NCBI RefSeq assembly: GCF_004000825.1
Contig: NZ_BILZ01000057.1
Span: forward strand, 1 to 36,702
Direction: 5' to 3'
DNA from: Paenibacillus kobensis NBRC 15729
Lineage (GTDB): Bacteria; Bacillota; Bacilli; Paenibacillales; Paenibacillaceae
Length of the DNA stretch: 36,702 nt
A program made the translations under genes and the position numbers. Below are positions 18,662-25,849 of the stretch, piece by piece. The notes beneath the pieces were generated by a model. That model was not told where the DNA came from. It made no database searches and saw nothing but the letters and a program-made list of their open reading frames with translations. Position 1 is the stretch's first letter, and each line of letters begins with the position of its first letter.

Positions 18662-19042
18662 TTAAATCCACGCTTTTAGCCGAATTTGTCGCATAAAATC
18701 TTCAGGGCTTTGAGTCTCCGGGGCCTCTTCTTCCTCTTCTTCCACCTGCTCGCCGCCATTCATAATATGACGGAACAGCTCTTCGTTGCGCGTCTGCAGG
18801 GCATAATCGATCAGCGCCTCGCGCTCGATCCGTTCCACCTCTTGCCGTACAAGCACTTCCTCACGCTCGACATCGTCGCCCGTTACGAGAAAATTGCGGC
18901 CAGCCTTCGGCACGCGCACGACATATTCAAAAACGTTGTCAGCATTTCGATCATAGGCAATAATGTAGCCGTATTCGCCAATCGGCAAATTCTGTTCGAA
19001 ACGATCGTCAACGATAATGACTTTCTCTCCTAGTTTCAGCAT
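18662..19042 (-). CDS. Small conserved-looking protein of unknown function
   Basis: The 126-residue cytosolic protein is not recognised. Residues 1-55 form a strand-rich segment (GEKVIIVDD...GEYGYIIAYDR...YVVRVPK) reminiscent of SH3-like barrel domains. A helical region follows (about 60-98) and then a Glu-rich linker (EEEEEEAPE, about 100-110) with a short amphipathic C-terminus. Similar small acidic proteins sit near gatC in related genomes as far as I recall, but I cannot confirm that. A good ribosome site and its own terminator show it is a real monocistronic gene. No promoter is certain in the 19043-19155 gap. Confidence 0.7.
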   Translation of the reverse strand: MLKLGEKVIIVDDRFEQNLPIGEYGYIIAYDRNADNVFEYVVRVPKAGRNFLVTGDDVEREEVLVRQEVERIEREALIDYALQTRNEELFRHIMNGGEQVEEEEEEAPETQSPEDFMRQIRLKAWI

Positions 19043-19155
19043 ATCTTCTACCTCTCCCCGCCGTATCTAGCTCCGATTGGATTGGATTCGTGATTCTATC
19101 CTACTAGAAATTAAGAGGGAAGTCCAATAGGAACGGGATGGAAATGCTAAAAAAG

Positions 19156-19923
19156 TTAAGGGAGGGCCTTTCGCTTCATAGACAGGCAAGCGAGCACTGC
19201 CGCAAGCGCGGTGGCAGCGGCCGTAATCATAACGACTGCGGTCGCTTTCGGGTTAGCTGCAGCTTGAACAGCCTCCGCCGCGATTCCTGCAAGCAAGCCG
19301 GGCTGCCAGGCATGAGGGAACAGCGAAGAAGCAACCGCTAGCACAGCCGCCGTCCCGAGAGAAGCAAAGGCTGCGCCCGCGGGACTCCTCAGTAAGCTGC
19401 TGAACAACAGCGTCAGCGTTACGACGAATGACAGCCATAACCCATACAGCAGGAATCCTTGTACGACCGCTCCCGCATCGGGCGCTCCGATTAAGAGCAC
19501 GGTGTAATACCACGAAGCGCCGAAACCTGCAGCGAATGACAGCCAGACCAGCAGAAGCGCTGCCGCCCATTTGGACAGGAAGAAGGACGTTCTTCCCACT
19601 GGTTTAACCAGCGTGAATGACGCAGTACCGCTGTTGATCTCGCTTGATATCATCCCCATGAACGCCAACGCAACGATCAGCAGGCCGAGCGTCCCGTATT
19701 GCGACAACGTCTGCGCCAGCACCTCGCCGGCGGAGGGCACCGGGATCTGGATGATCGACCCTTCCGGCATATTGCCGGCGTGCTTCAAAATTTCCGGCAT
19801 GTAATAAGACGTTATAGGCTGCATGGCGCCCAGCAAAATAAACACGAGCGGCAGCCACACTGCCTTCATGCTGCGCAGTGCTTCTACCACTTCTTTACGA
19901 ACGAGTACGAGCCAGATTGCCAC
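19156..19923 (-). CDS. yxlG: ABC transporter permease, YxlG-like
   Basis: The 255-residue protein has six predicted transmembrane helices, starting with a cytosolic cap and a long first helix (about 24-41), as in ABC-2 type permeases. It matches the size of B. subtilis YxlG (about 259 aa) and has the same position, last in the sigma-Y operon. Its GTG lies inside the 3' end of the ATPase gene (29-nt overlap), with GGAGG just upstream. It probably pairs with the YxlF-like ATPase to form an exporter or resistance pump; the substrate is unknown. Confidence 0.85.
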   Translation of the reverse strand: MAIWLVLVRKEVVEALRSMKAVWLPLVFILLGAMQPITSYYMPEILKHAGNMPEGSIIQIPVPSAGEVLAQTLSQYGTLGLLIVALAFMGMISSEINSGTASFTLVKPVGRTSFFLSKWAAALLLVWLSFAAGFGASWYYTVLLIGAPDAGAVVQGFLLYGLWLSFVVTLTLLFSSLLRSPAGAAFASLGTAAVLAVASSLFPHAWQPGLLAGIAAEAVQAAANPKATAVVMITAAATALAAVLACLSMKRKALP

Positions 19924-20851
19924 GGCCCTCCACCACCTTCAAGAATAAGTCCTCCAACGTCGAAAATCCCGCCTCCAGCCTCGCCGCCTTCACGCCTTCC
20001 CGGACAAGCTCCTGCATGAGTGCAATCCGAGCCGCGTCCAAATCGTCGACAGCAAAGCGAAGGCTTCCATCGCGATGCTCCGCGCTATCAACGTGCGGCA
20101 GCTTTCGGCGCCCATCCGCCATTTCGTCGGCCCATGCGACCGAACGTGCATCTTCTTCGACGCGAAGTTCGATAATCGGCTGGCGATAGCGGCTGCGCAG
20201 CTCCTCGACCGCTCCTGCCGCCGCAACGCGGCCGTCAGCCATAATAATAACATCGTCGCAGACCGATTCTGCATCATGAAGCACATGAGTAGAGAACAGG
20301 ACGGTCGTCTCCTCCTTCAGCTCGCGCATCAGAGCCAACACCTCCCGCCGTCCGATCGGATCCAGCGCGGATACCGGCTCATCCATGATCACAAGGCGCG
20401 GACGGTGAACGAGCGCCTGCGCTATGCCGAGCCGCTGCTTCATCCCGCCGGAATAGCCGCCTACGCGCCGACGTGCCGCATCGGACAGTCCTACCCGTTC
20501 AAGCATTTCCGCCGCGCGCGCCTCGGCTGCTGCAGCGCTAAGCCCGCATAACCGGCCCGCATGCACGAGCAGCTCGCGGCCGCTCATCCAGCCATAGTAA
20601 ACAGGCGCCTGAGGGAGATAGCCGATATGACGCCGGAAATCGTCTTCCATCCCTTCCCCGCGAAACTTAATCGTACCCGATGTAGGCGGAAGCAGCCCGG
20701 TCAGCATTCGGATCGTCGTCGTCTTCCCGGCTCCATTCGGACCTAGGAGCGCGACGCATCGGCCCTCTTTTATGGACATATCGATTCCCTCGACTGCCGC
20801 TCTTGCTCCAAACGTCCGTTTCAACCCGGTTACACAAAGCAACTCGTTCAT
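19895..20851 (-). CDS. yxlF: ABC transporter ATP-binding protein, YxlF-like
   Basis: The 318-residue ATPase has a complete ABC core: Walker A GPNGAGKT (37-44), the Q-loop (YLPQAP), signature YSGGMKQR, Walker B LVIMDEP and the H-loop FSTHVLHD. A C-terminal extension of about 100 residues follows, as in many drug- or bacteriocin-export ATPases. The ATG at 20851 overlaps the yxlE stop (ATGA), so I prefer it to the longer frame starting upstream. B. subtilis YxlF occupies the same operon position. Confidence 0.92.
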   Translation of the reverse strand: MNELLCVTGLKRTFGARAAVEGIDMSIKEGRCVALLGPNGAGKTTTIRMLTGLLPPTSGTIKFRGEGMEDDFRRHIGYLPQAPVYYGWMSGRELLVHAGRLCGLSAAAAEARAAEMLERVGLSDAARRRVGGYSGGMKQRLGIAQALVHRPRLVIMDEPVSALDPIGRREVLALMRELKEETTVLFSTHVLHDAESVCDDVIIMADGRVAAAGAVEELRSRYRQPIIELRVEEDARSVAWADEMADGRRKLPHVDSAEHRDGSLRFAVDDLDAARIALMQELVREGVKAARLEAGFSTLEDLFLKVVEGRGNLARTRS

Positions 20852-21063
20852 CGGCGGTCCCTTCTTCCGATGACGAAGAACAAGACAGGACCGATTATAT
20901 TGATGAAAATAATGATCAGCGCCCACATCCACTTTGGACCGCGCGTCGCATCTGCACGCACTAGCATGACAAGCGCGATGACCAACAGGATGAATTGAAT
21001 AAAGAACAGCGGCGCTAATACCATAACCAACTTGCTGAAATCGAGATTTGCCGTTTGATTCAT
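20848..21063 (-). CDS. yxlE: Small membrane protein with PLDc_N-like domain, YxlE-like
   Basis: The 71-residue product has two transmembrane helices (about 13-35 and 45-63) with the PxWMWALIIIFINIIGPVLFF signature of the phospholipase-D-nuclease N-terminal (PLDc_N) family, represented in pieces here as GPKWMWALI and NIIGPVLFFVIGR. In B. subtilis YxlE is reported as a negative regulator of sigma-Y, together with YxlC and YxlD. RBS AGGAGG precedes the ATG. Confidence 0.85.
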   Translation of the reverse strand: MNQTANLDFSKLVMVLAPLFFIQFILLVIALVMLVRADATRGPKWMWALIIIFINIIGPVLFFVIGRRDRR

Positions 21064-21074
21064 CGTATTACCTC

Positions 21075-21305
21075 CTATGGATTAGGGTTTTGCCTAACTC
21101 TGCCGAGTCTCCACCGTACGAACAGCCAATAGACAAGGAACGGCATCGGCGACTGTACAATTCCCCATAACGCCCAGAACCAGTAGTATCTCGTCCGCTT
21201 GCGTCCATCGATATAAAGCCATGTCGCTTGCGACAAATTCACAATCGGCACGCCGACAAGAATAAGAATGCGAAGCCACACCGGCAGCTCCATTATTTCG
21301 TCCAT
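21075..21305 (-). CDS. yxlD: Small membrane protein, YxlD-like
   Basis: The 76-residue protein has two hydrophobic helices (about 9-26 and 40-62) separated by a charged loop (DGRKRTRYYWFWALWG). Its size and place between the YxlC- and YxlE-like genes match B. subtilis YxlD, a negative regulator of sigma-Y. I chose ATG 21305 because GGGAGGG lies 6 nt upstream; a second ATG at 21293 overlaps the preceding stop (TAATG) and remains possible. It overlaps the yxlC-like gene. Confidence 0.75.
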   Translation of the reverse strand: MDEIMELPVWLRILILVGVPIVNLSQATWLYIDGRKRTRYYWFWALWGIVQSPMPFLVYWLFVRWRLGRVRQNPNP

Positions 21306-21727
21306 CGGCCGCCCTCCCGCTTCATGGCGATGAACGCCGCAAATAACAGCGCGCAAACCAAAATACCCGCCTGCGCCGCAAGGAGCAAGCGCGCATCGTA
21401 CAGCCAGGCGGCCAGCATGAGGCCGGAACCGGCAATTCCTATGCCCCACAGCATCGCGAGTCCTTTCCACAGCTTCTGCTTGCTGTGAGCGCGATGCTCG
21501 ACAACAAGCGTACGAAGACTGTTAAGCGACGGAGTCTCCTTATAGTCATCCGACAGGTCGTCCAGTTGCCGCAACGCGCTGCCGAGCTCCGCCTTGAACC
21601 ACGCATCATCGTCAAGCTGGGGATGTTGCTGCGCTTCGATATAAAGACCTGCAGGCTTATGTTCATCAGAAGCGAGATGCCGCCCTTGTCGGCCATTCTT
21701 GATTTTGGATGGCTGCTCGTCACGCAT
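21293..21727 (-). CDS. yxlC: Putative anti-sigma factor, YxlC-like
   Basis: The 144-residue protein has a polar N-terminal half, including a helical segment (DDDAWFKAELGSALRQLDDL, about 38-58), and two transmembrane helices (about 87-108 and 113-134). A cytosolic domain plus two helices directly behind an ECF sigma gene is the usual anti-sigma layout, and B. subtilis YxlC (about 106 aa) has this position and role. This one has an N-terminal extension of about 35 residues. The ATG overlaps the sigma gene's end by 8 nt. Confidence 0.8.
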   Translation of the reverse strand: MRDEQPSKIKNGRQGRHLASDEHKPAGLYIEAQQHPQLDDDAWFKAELGSALRQLDDLSDDYKETPSLNSLRTLVVEHRAHSKQKLWKGLAMLWGIGIAGSGLMLAAWLYDARLLLAAQAGILVCALLFAAFIAMKREGGRWTK

Positions 21728-22247
21728 CGGCGTTCAGCTCCTCTCTTACTTGTTTGATTCCATTATGAATACGTGATTTCACCGTGCCTGACGGAATATC
21801 AAGCATTGCGGCAATTTCATCCTGCGAATAGCCATAATAATGCTTGAGCACAATCGGCGCCCTTACGTCGGGTTGCAGTCTCCCCAACGCATCGAGCGCT
21901 TCCGGCCAGTCCATGCCGATGCTCCGCATCTGGTATCGAATGGCATGAAGCGACTGCTCCTCCGCTTGCCAGCGCGATTCCCTTTTACGCCGGCGGATGC
22001 CGTCCAAATAAAGCCGCGAGGCAATAGAGATCAGCCAGGTAGAGAATGCCGCCCGCAACTGATACGTCCCGATCCGCTCGATGGCCCGCAGCATCGTATC
22101 CTGCGTCAAATCGTCCGCATGTGCCGGATGCAGTGTCAGCTTCAACGAATATTTGCGGAGCAGCGAGTAATGCTGTTTCAGCAACTGAGCCAGAGCCTCC
22201 GGATCGCCCCTAACCGCCCGGGCCTCAAGCTGTTTATCATCGACCAA
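21720..22247 (-). CDS. sigY: ECF sigma factor, SigY-like
   Basis: The 175-residue protein has the two-domain ECF sigma-70 layout: region 2 (about 10-90, including DDLTQDTMLRA and FSTWLISIASRLYLDGIRRRKR) and region 4 (about 115-170, with the helix-turn-helix YSQDEIAAMLDIPSGTVKSR). The start is TTG, with AAAGGGG about 10 nt upstream. It is followed by yxlC-, yxlD-, yxlE-, yxlF- and yxlG-like genes in the B. subtilis order, which identifies it better than sequence alone. A SigY-type promoter sits upstream, suggesting autoregulation. The B. subtilis system is linked to nitrogen starvation and antibiotic production; its role here is unknown. Confidence 0.92.
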   Translation of the reverse strand: MVDDKQLEARAVRGDPEALAQLLKQHYSLLRKYSLKLTLHPAHADDLTQDTMLRAIERIGTYQLRAAFSTWLISIASRLYLDGIRRRKRESRWQAEEQSLHAIRYQMRSIGMDWPEALDALGRLQPDVRAPIVLKHYYGYSQDEIAAMLDIPSGTVKSRIHNGIKQVREELNADA

Positions 22248-22311
22248 GCTAATGCCGCCCCTTTATTTCTGTTCAGTTTTTTGTGCCTAGCGTTGCTTTC
22301 GATGATTGTTT

Positions 22312-22337
22312 GACGTCCCGCCGAAGCGATTCGTTCA
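22312..22337 (-). promoter_or_regulatory. SigY-type autoregulatory promoter
   Basis: TGAACG (22332-22337) and CGTC (22312-22315) are separated by exactly 16 nt, the form known for the B. subtilis sigY promoter, and lie 65 nt before the sigY start. The rest of 22248-22527 contains only this promoter and the terminator at 22466-22496; no gene is supported. Confidence 0.75.
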
Positions 22338-22465
22338 CTCATTCAAATAATAATTTCTCTGACTTATCCAAACGGTCACCGCCGAGTCAACCCTAATATC
22401 CATTACTATAATACCCAATCAGCCACTCTATTAAGGATCAGTGCCGGCATGAGAGTCCTAACAGC

Positions 22466-22496
22466 AAAAAGTGCTCGATCTATAAGATCGAGCACT
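22466..22496 (-). terminator. Intrinsic terminator after the 86-aa gene
   Basis: AGTGCTCGATC pairs perfectly with GATCGAGCACT around a 5-nt loop, followed by TTTT on the minus strand. Confidence 0.85.
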
Positions 22497-22527
22497 GAAG
22501 GCATGGCGCTTCCTGTCATCGCACTGG

Positions 22528-22788
22528 TTATGAAAGATGTTCGATCATCGTATAGACAAGCACTGCGGCGAATTGAGCGACGTAGACGATAATGCCCCAT
22601 TGAATAAACTTACGAATTAGGCGCGGGTAAGCAGTCAATTCCTTCGGCAAAAGAGAACCATTGACGATCTCTCCATGCCTGATAACGTCATTGAAACCTT
22701 CCGGCCTAACCCATTGAACCTGCTGCTGCGGGACGGTCAGATGAATCGAAGAATCGTTGAACGGATTATAAGCCGCTTCGTTTCTCAT
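22528..22788 (-). CDS. Small tail-anchored membrane protein of unknown function (86 aa)
   Basis: Not recognised. The first 60 residues are polar and probably cytosolic, and a single hydrophobic helix near the C-terminus (about 62-82, GIIVYVAQFAAVLVYTMI) would anchor it. The ATG at 22788 follows GGAGGG at 6 nt, whereas an earlier in-frame ATG has no ribosome site. A perfect -10 box upstream and a strong terminator downstream mark it as a real single-gene unit. Confidence 0.7.
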   Translation of the reverse strand: MRNEAAYNPFNDSSIHLTVPQQQVQWVRPEGFNDVIRHGEIVNGSLLPKELTAYPRLIRKFIQWGIIVYVAQFAAVLVYTMIEHLS

Positions 22789-22828
22789 AGTGATCCCTCC
22801 TTGCCAATGTCCGGTATTGTAATCGGTC

Positions 22829-22857
22829 ATTATAATTTTACCACCCCACCCATTTAA
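22829..22857 (-). promoter_or_regulatory. Candidate promoter for the 86-aa gene
   Basis: A perfect TATAAT (22829-22834) lies 17 nt from a weak -35 TTAAAT (22852-22857), 41 nt before the start codon. Confidence 0.45.
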
Positions 22858-22965
22858 TTTCCATCTTTTCGCTCGTCCATTCGTTTGAGGACATGACCGC
22901 AGGCCCTCCCTAAAGCAAGATCTGCGAGCCGCATGGCTAGATGAAGTTCGAACCGCTGACGATAG

Positions 22966-23010
22966 AAAAAAAGGACCTCAATCTCCGCCAAGAGCGGAAT
23001 CGAGGTCCTT
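22966..23010 (-). terminator. Intrinsic terminator after the M24 peptidase gene
   Basis: AAGGACCTC and GAGGTCC-type arms with inner TCCGC/GCGGA pairing form a strong stem, followed by seven U residues. Confidence 0.9.
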
Positions 23011-23026
23011 ACCTTACCTTACCTTA
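23007..23026. repeat. Four tandem CCTTA units
   Basis: CCTTA is repeated four times without interruption between the M24 stop and its terminator; the first unit overlaps the terminator stem. Such short repeats can vary in number, but here they are not in a coding frame. Confidence 0.9.
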
Positions 23027-23055
23027 CGTCCACGCCATCCTATCGATTTGTGCCC

Positions 23056-24306
23056 TTACTTAACGATGACCGCTTCGCGCGTTCGCGTCAGCGCCCGGGG
23101 AGGAGTCCCCCCGGCCGTTATGACGTAGCTGTTCTCGATACCGACGACGCCGACGCCAGGAAACGTGAACTTCGGCTCCACAGCCAGTACCATGCCAGGC
23201 TCCAGCGGAATATCGAAGCCCGCGGCGAGCACCGGCCATTCGTCGATCTCCAGTCCGATGCCATGGCCGAGAAACCGTACCTGATCGGCCCCGAAGCCCA
23301 TGAAATGGTCCGCCAATCCAAGATCAGAAGCCAATTGCAAGGCTGCGGCGTAAATATCGGAGCAGCGGGCGCCTTCAATCATGAGTCGCTCTGCCTCGCG
23401 AATAATTCGTTCCGCTGCGGCGTAGGCCGCTTGAAGTTCAAGGGACAATTCGCCAATGACGGCTGTACGCGTCTGATCGATAACATAGCCGTCAATGCAG
23501 CAGCCAAGGTCAAGCAGAATCGGTTCATCGCGGGCGAACCGCTTGCGGCTGACGCTTTGCGGCGAATGAGGTCCGAGGCCTCGTCCGCCTGCCGGTCCGT
23601 CGAAATAAGTCGGCTCCGCGGCAGCTTCGCCTGAGCCAACCATTCCGGTCGGCACCTCTTGGTTATAGCCGCGAAGGCGCATCGAGCCGATGTGGCCGCG
23701 GAGGCGGAGGCTGTACTCGATCTTCGCGATCCATTCCAGCTCGGACACCCCTTCACGCAGTTCCGGCAATGCCTCCGTCAATGACTCATCCAACGCGAGG
23801 GCTGCCTGCTCGATCCGCTGAATCTCCCACTCTGATTTCACCATTCGTACGCGGCGAAGCAGCGGCGACGCATCCGTCAGGCGGCTGATGCCGCGATCGG
23901 GAAGTTCTGAATCACCACATGCCTCCGCTACGAACGATGCGAGCTTCAGAAAGGTCGCCGCAGGCAGCGTATCGAGATCGGCGCCGATCCGAGGCGGCTG
24001 CTGCGCGCCGAACAGCTCCGCATAATCGCGGCGGAGCGTAGCGCCGAATCGGCTGAACGAGCCGAGCGGCACCGTCCGGACGGACGATTCGCGGACGGCC
24101 CGCTCCACGCTGCGCCGGACGTATAAAGTCGGCTCGCCGCTCGCCGGGACGAGCAGGTACCCGCTCTGCATCGTACCGGACCAATACAAGATGCCGATAT
24201 TTTGCGTAATAAGAACAGCGTCAACACCATCGTCTGCCATATGCTTCTGCAGACGTTCGATGCGCATCTTAATTTCTTCTGCAGGGATCATTCCATCCAG
24301 CAACAT
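23056..24306 (-). CDS. M24-family Xaa-Pro peptidase
   Basis: The 416-residue enzyme has a creatinase-like N-terminal domain (about 1-150) and a pita-bread M24 catalytic domain. The metal ligands are visible: Asp pair in LLDLGCCIDGYVIDQTRT, His in FLGHGIGLEIDEWP, and Glu pair in VLAVEPKFTF and GVVGIENSYVI. These match prolidases and Xaa-Pro aminopeptidases of the YkvY/YqhT type, which release residues ahead of proline. No signal peptide is seen. I chose ATG 24306 because GGAGGA lies 7 nt upstream; an in-frame triple ATG starts 21 nt earlier. A perfect TATAAT at 24345-24350 could be its -10 box. Confidence 0.88.
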   Translation of the reverse strand: MLLDGMIPAEEIKMRIERLQKHMADDGVDAVLITQNIGILYWSGTMQSGYLLVPASGEPTLYVRRSVERAVRESSVRTVPLGSFSRFGATLRRDYAELFGAQQPPRIGADLDTLPAATFLKLASFVAEACGDSELPDRGISRLTDASPLLRRVRMVKSEWEIQRIEQAALALDESLTEALPELREGVSELEWIAKIEYSLRLRGHIGSMRLRGYNQEVPTGMVGSGEAAAEPTYFDGPAGGRGLGPHSPQSVSRKRFARDEPILLDLGCCIDGYVIDQTRTAVIGELSLELQAAYAAAERIIREAERLMIEGARCSDIYAAALQLASDLGLADHFMGFGADQVRFLGHGIGLEIDEWPVLAAGFDIPLEPGMVLAVEPKFTFPGVGVVGIENSYVITAGGTPPRALTRTREAVIVK

Positions 24307-24430
24307 GATCGATTCCTCCATCATCACCTGAAACGTTCCCCCTAATTATAGCTTACCTCAATGAAGATAACGAAATAAAATAACAGTCCAAGCCACGTCG
24401 TCACCGCCCCAGGCTGTCACCTGAAACGGG

Positions 24431-24913
24431 TCAATAAACGAGCTCCGCCGCTCCCTTCACGTACCATTCGATCGGCTGCAGCACGTTAAAGGCTCTTGGA
24501 TATTGCAGTCGAATGATCATTATAACGCCGGGCCGCTCCAGCGTTACCTCGTAGTTGTAGGCCGCATTACGGTATGTATACGGAAACGTATGATCCTCAT
24601 TAATGACCTCGAATAATGCGATATCCACCCGGTCGCGGAACAAGGAATCCGCCGTTGGATTCAGCATGCCGTCCAATTGCAGATTCGCTCTCAAATACTG
24701 CTTCGCGCTGACCATCGCTTCTCCCGGATCAATATGAACTTCTCCATACGCAAGTCGCTGCCCGTCCAATTGCTGGGCCGCCGCATGCGCCGCCCGGTTC
24801 ACCGCATGCTTGCCTTCGAACAGCGCCTTCATCGCCATCTCCTCATCGATTTGCTGTACTTGTGCCGTCAGCCAAACAACGGCCATCAAGACGAACAGCA
24901 GCAGCTTCTCCAC
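24431..24913 (-). CDS. TadE-like pseudopilin candidate (160 aa)
   Basis: A short hydrophobic N-terminal helix (residues about 3-18) precedes a mixed alpha/beta extracytoplasmic domain. This is the general shape of TadE/TadG and of minor pilins. The family is not recognisable from motifs alone; the assignment rests mainly on its place as last gene in the Tad-like operon. The start is GTG with GAGGTGG upstream. It follows the other TadE-like gene after 27 nt. A helix at about 20-60 is Ala- and Gln-rich (VNRAAHAAAQQLDG), as in pilin-like coiled stalks. Confidence 0.6.
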   Translation of the reverse strand: MEKLLLFVLMAVVWLTAQVQQIDEEMAMKALFEGKHAVNRAAHAAAQQLDGQRLAYGEVHIDPGEAMVSAKQYLRANLQLDGMLNPTADSLFRDRVDIALFEVINEDHTFPYTYRNAAYNYEVTLERPGVIMIIRLQYPRAFNVLQPIEWYVKGAAELVY

Positions 24914-24940
24914 CTTTACGCCACCTCGAATCGTTATTGC

Positions 24941-25366
24941 TTACGGTACATACTCGCTCATCTTCAAACCGTATGCGCGCATCCGGGCGTCCGCCGGCGG
25001 CGGCTCTATGCCGATCAGCCGGTCGATCGTAAATAGCCCGTCATACGGATAACTGATCGACAGCGCCAATCCAGTCCCGCGCACAAGCGGTGCCGCAGCG
25101 TTCGTCGCCGTGCTGCCGTCCGTCGCGGACACTTCGTACCGAAGCGATTCCGGACGCAGTCCGAGAGCAGCAAGCCGCTGCTTGGACTGCGCCACCATCG
25201 CCGTATCGATGTAGCCGTGGCTGCCGTTAGCCCCAACCTCAAGCAAATAATCTACTTCCTGCTGCAGAGCTGCTTGCCGGACGATGAGCACATGCTTATA
25301 GATCGGCGAGAACATCATCCAACACAGCATTCCTGCGAACAATACGAATACTAAGATGCTCCGCAA
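24941..25366 (-). CDS. TadE-like pseudopilin candidate (141 aa)
   Basis: A hydrophobic N-terminal helix (about 3-20, SILVFVLFAGMLCWMMF) is followed by a soluble domain of about 120 residues. Its N-terminal MRSxL resembles that of the 48-aa protein immediately upstream. The start is TTG with AGGAGGG at 7 nt. No catalytic motif is seen. Position in the operon suggests a minor pilin or a scaffold for the Tad-like machine. Confidence 0.6.
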   Translation of the reverse strand: MRSILVFVLFAGMLCWMMFSPIYKHVLIVRQAALQQEVDYLLEVGANGSHGYIDTAMVAQSKQRLAALGLRPESLRYEVSATDGSTATNAAAPLVRGTGLALSISYPYDGLFTIDRLIGIEPPPADARMRAYGLKMSEYVP

Positions 25367-25460
25367 AACAATTCCCTCCTAGTCCATGCTTCCTCATCGT
25401 CCAACTTAAGCCACTCCCGCATTTCGTCCGGCCTTTCCCCAGTGAATCCCCATACTACGA

Positions 25461-25607
25461 CTAAGGGCTCATCCGGCGAATGGAGCTGCCAATGTGTTCT
25501 CCGCTTTGCCCGAGCTGCTCTTTCGTGCCGTCCGGTCCTCCTGTTACCTGCGTATAGATCACTATGACCGTTAAGAGCAGTACCACCGTCATCAGCATCG
25601 ATCTCAC
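25461..25607 (-). CDS. Small hydrophobic pilin candidate (48 aa), paralogue of the gene at 25639
   Basis: Translated by hand from the sequence: a GTG start with GGGAAGGAGCG upstream opens a 48-residue frame beginning MRSMLMTVVLLLTVIV. It has one N-terminal hydrophobic helix and a short polar tail with GTKEQLGQSGE. The neighbour at 25639 shares MRxxLxTV, xxIV, GTK[DE]Q and a final Pro, so the two are paralogues. Their size and position downstream of tadC suggest major pilins, but the usual Flp cleavage motif (G then four residues then EY) is missing. Confidence 0.7.
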   Translation of the reverse strand: MRSMLMTVVLLLTVIVIYTQVTGGPDGTKEQLGQSGEHIGSSIRRMSP

Positions 25608-25638
25608 GATACCCGCTCCTTCCCTTATGCGGAGTTGA

Positions 25639-25788
25639 TTATGGCTTCAAAGCGCCGATGCTCGTATTAGCAGACGCTCCTTGCGTTAAAATTTGATCCT
25701 TCGTCCCCGTCGTATCCTTGGAAATAATCGTATTGAACATGACGATAACGACAACAACCATCATGACCGTAATCAAAATGTTGCGCAT
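25639..25788 (-). CDS. Small hydrophobic pilin candidate (49 aa)
   Basis: Translated by hand: an ATG with AAGGAGGTGAAG upstream opens a 49-residue frame beginning MRNILITVMMVVVVIV and ending in ALKP. It has one N-terminal hydrophobic helix and a polar tail containing GTKDQILTQGAS. It lies 61 nt after tadC and 31 nt before its paralogue at 25461. Tiny hydrophobic proteins in this position are normally the Flp-type pilins of a Tad system, which is inferred here. Confidence 0.75.
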   Translation of the reverse strand: MRNILITVMMVVVVIVMFNTIISKDTTGTKDQILTQGASANTSIGALKP

Positions 25789-25849
25789 CCGGCTTCACCT
25801 CCTTCACGTACTCGACATTCCTAACGGCTGCACGTTACAGCAAATCCCC

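Noticed and set aside
22920-22960. tRNA-like T-loop sequence GTTCGAAC
   Set aside because: No acceptor stem, anticodon arm or CCA can be formed around it; the octamer is simply a palindrome.
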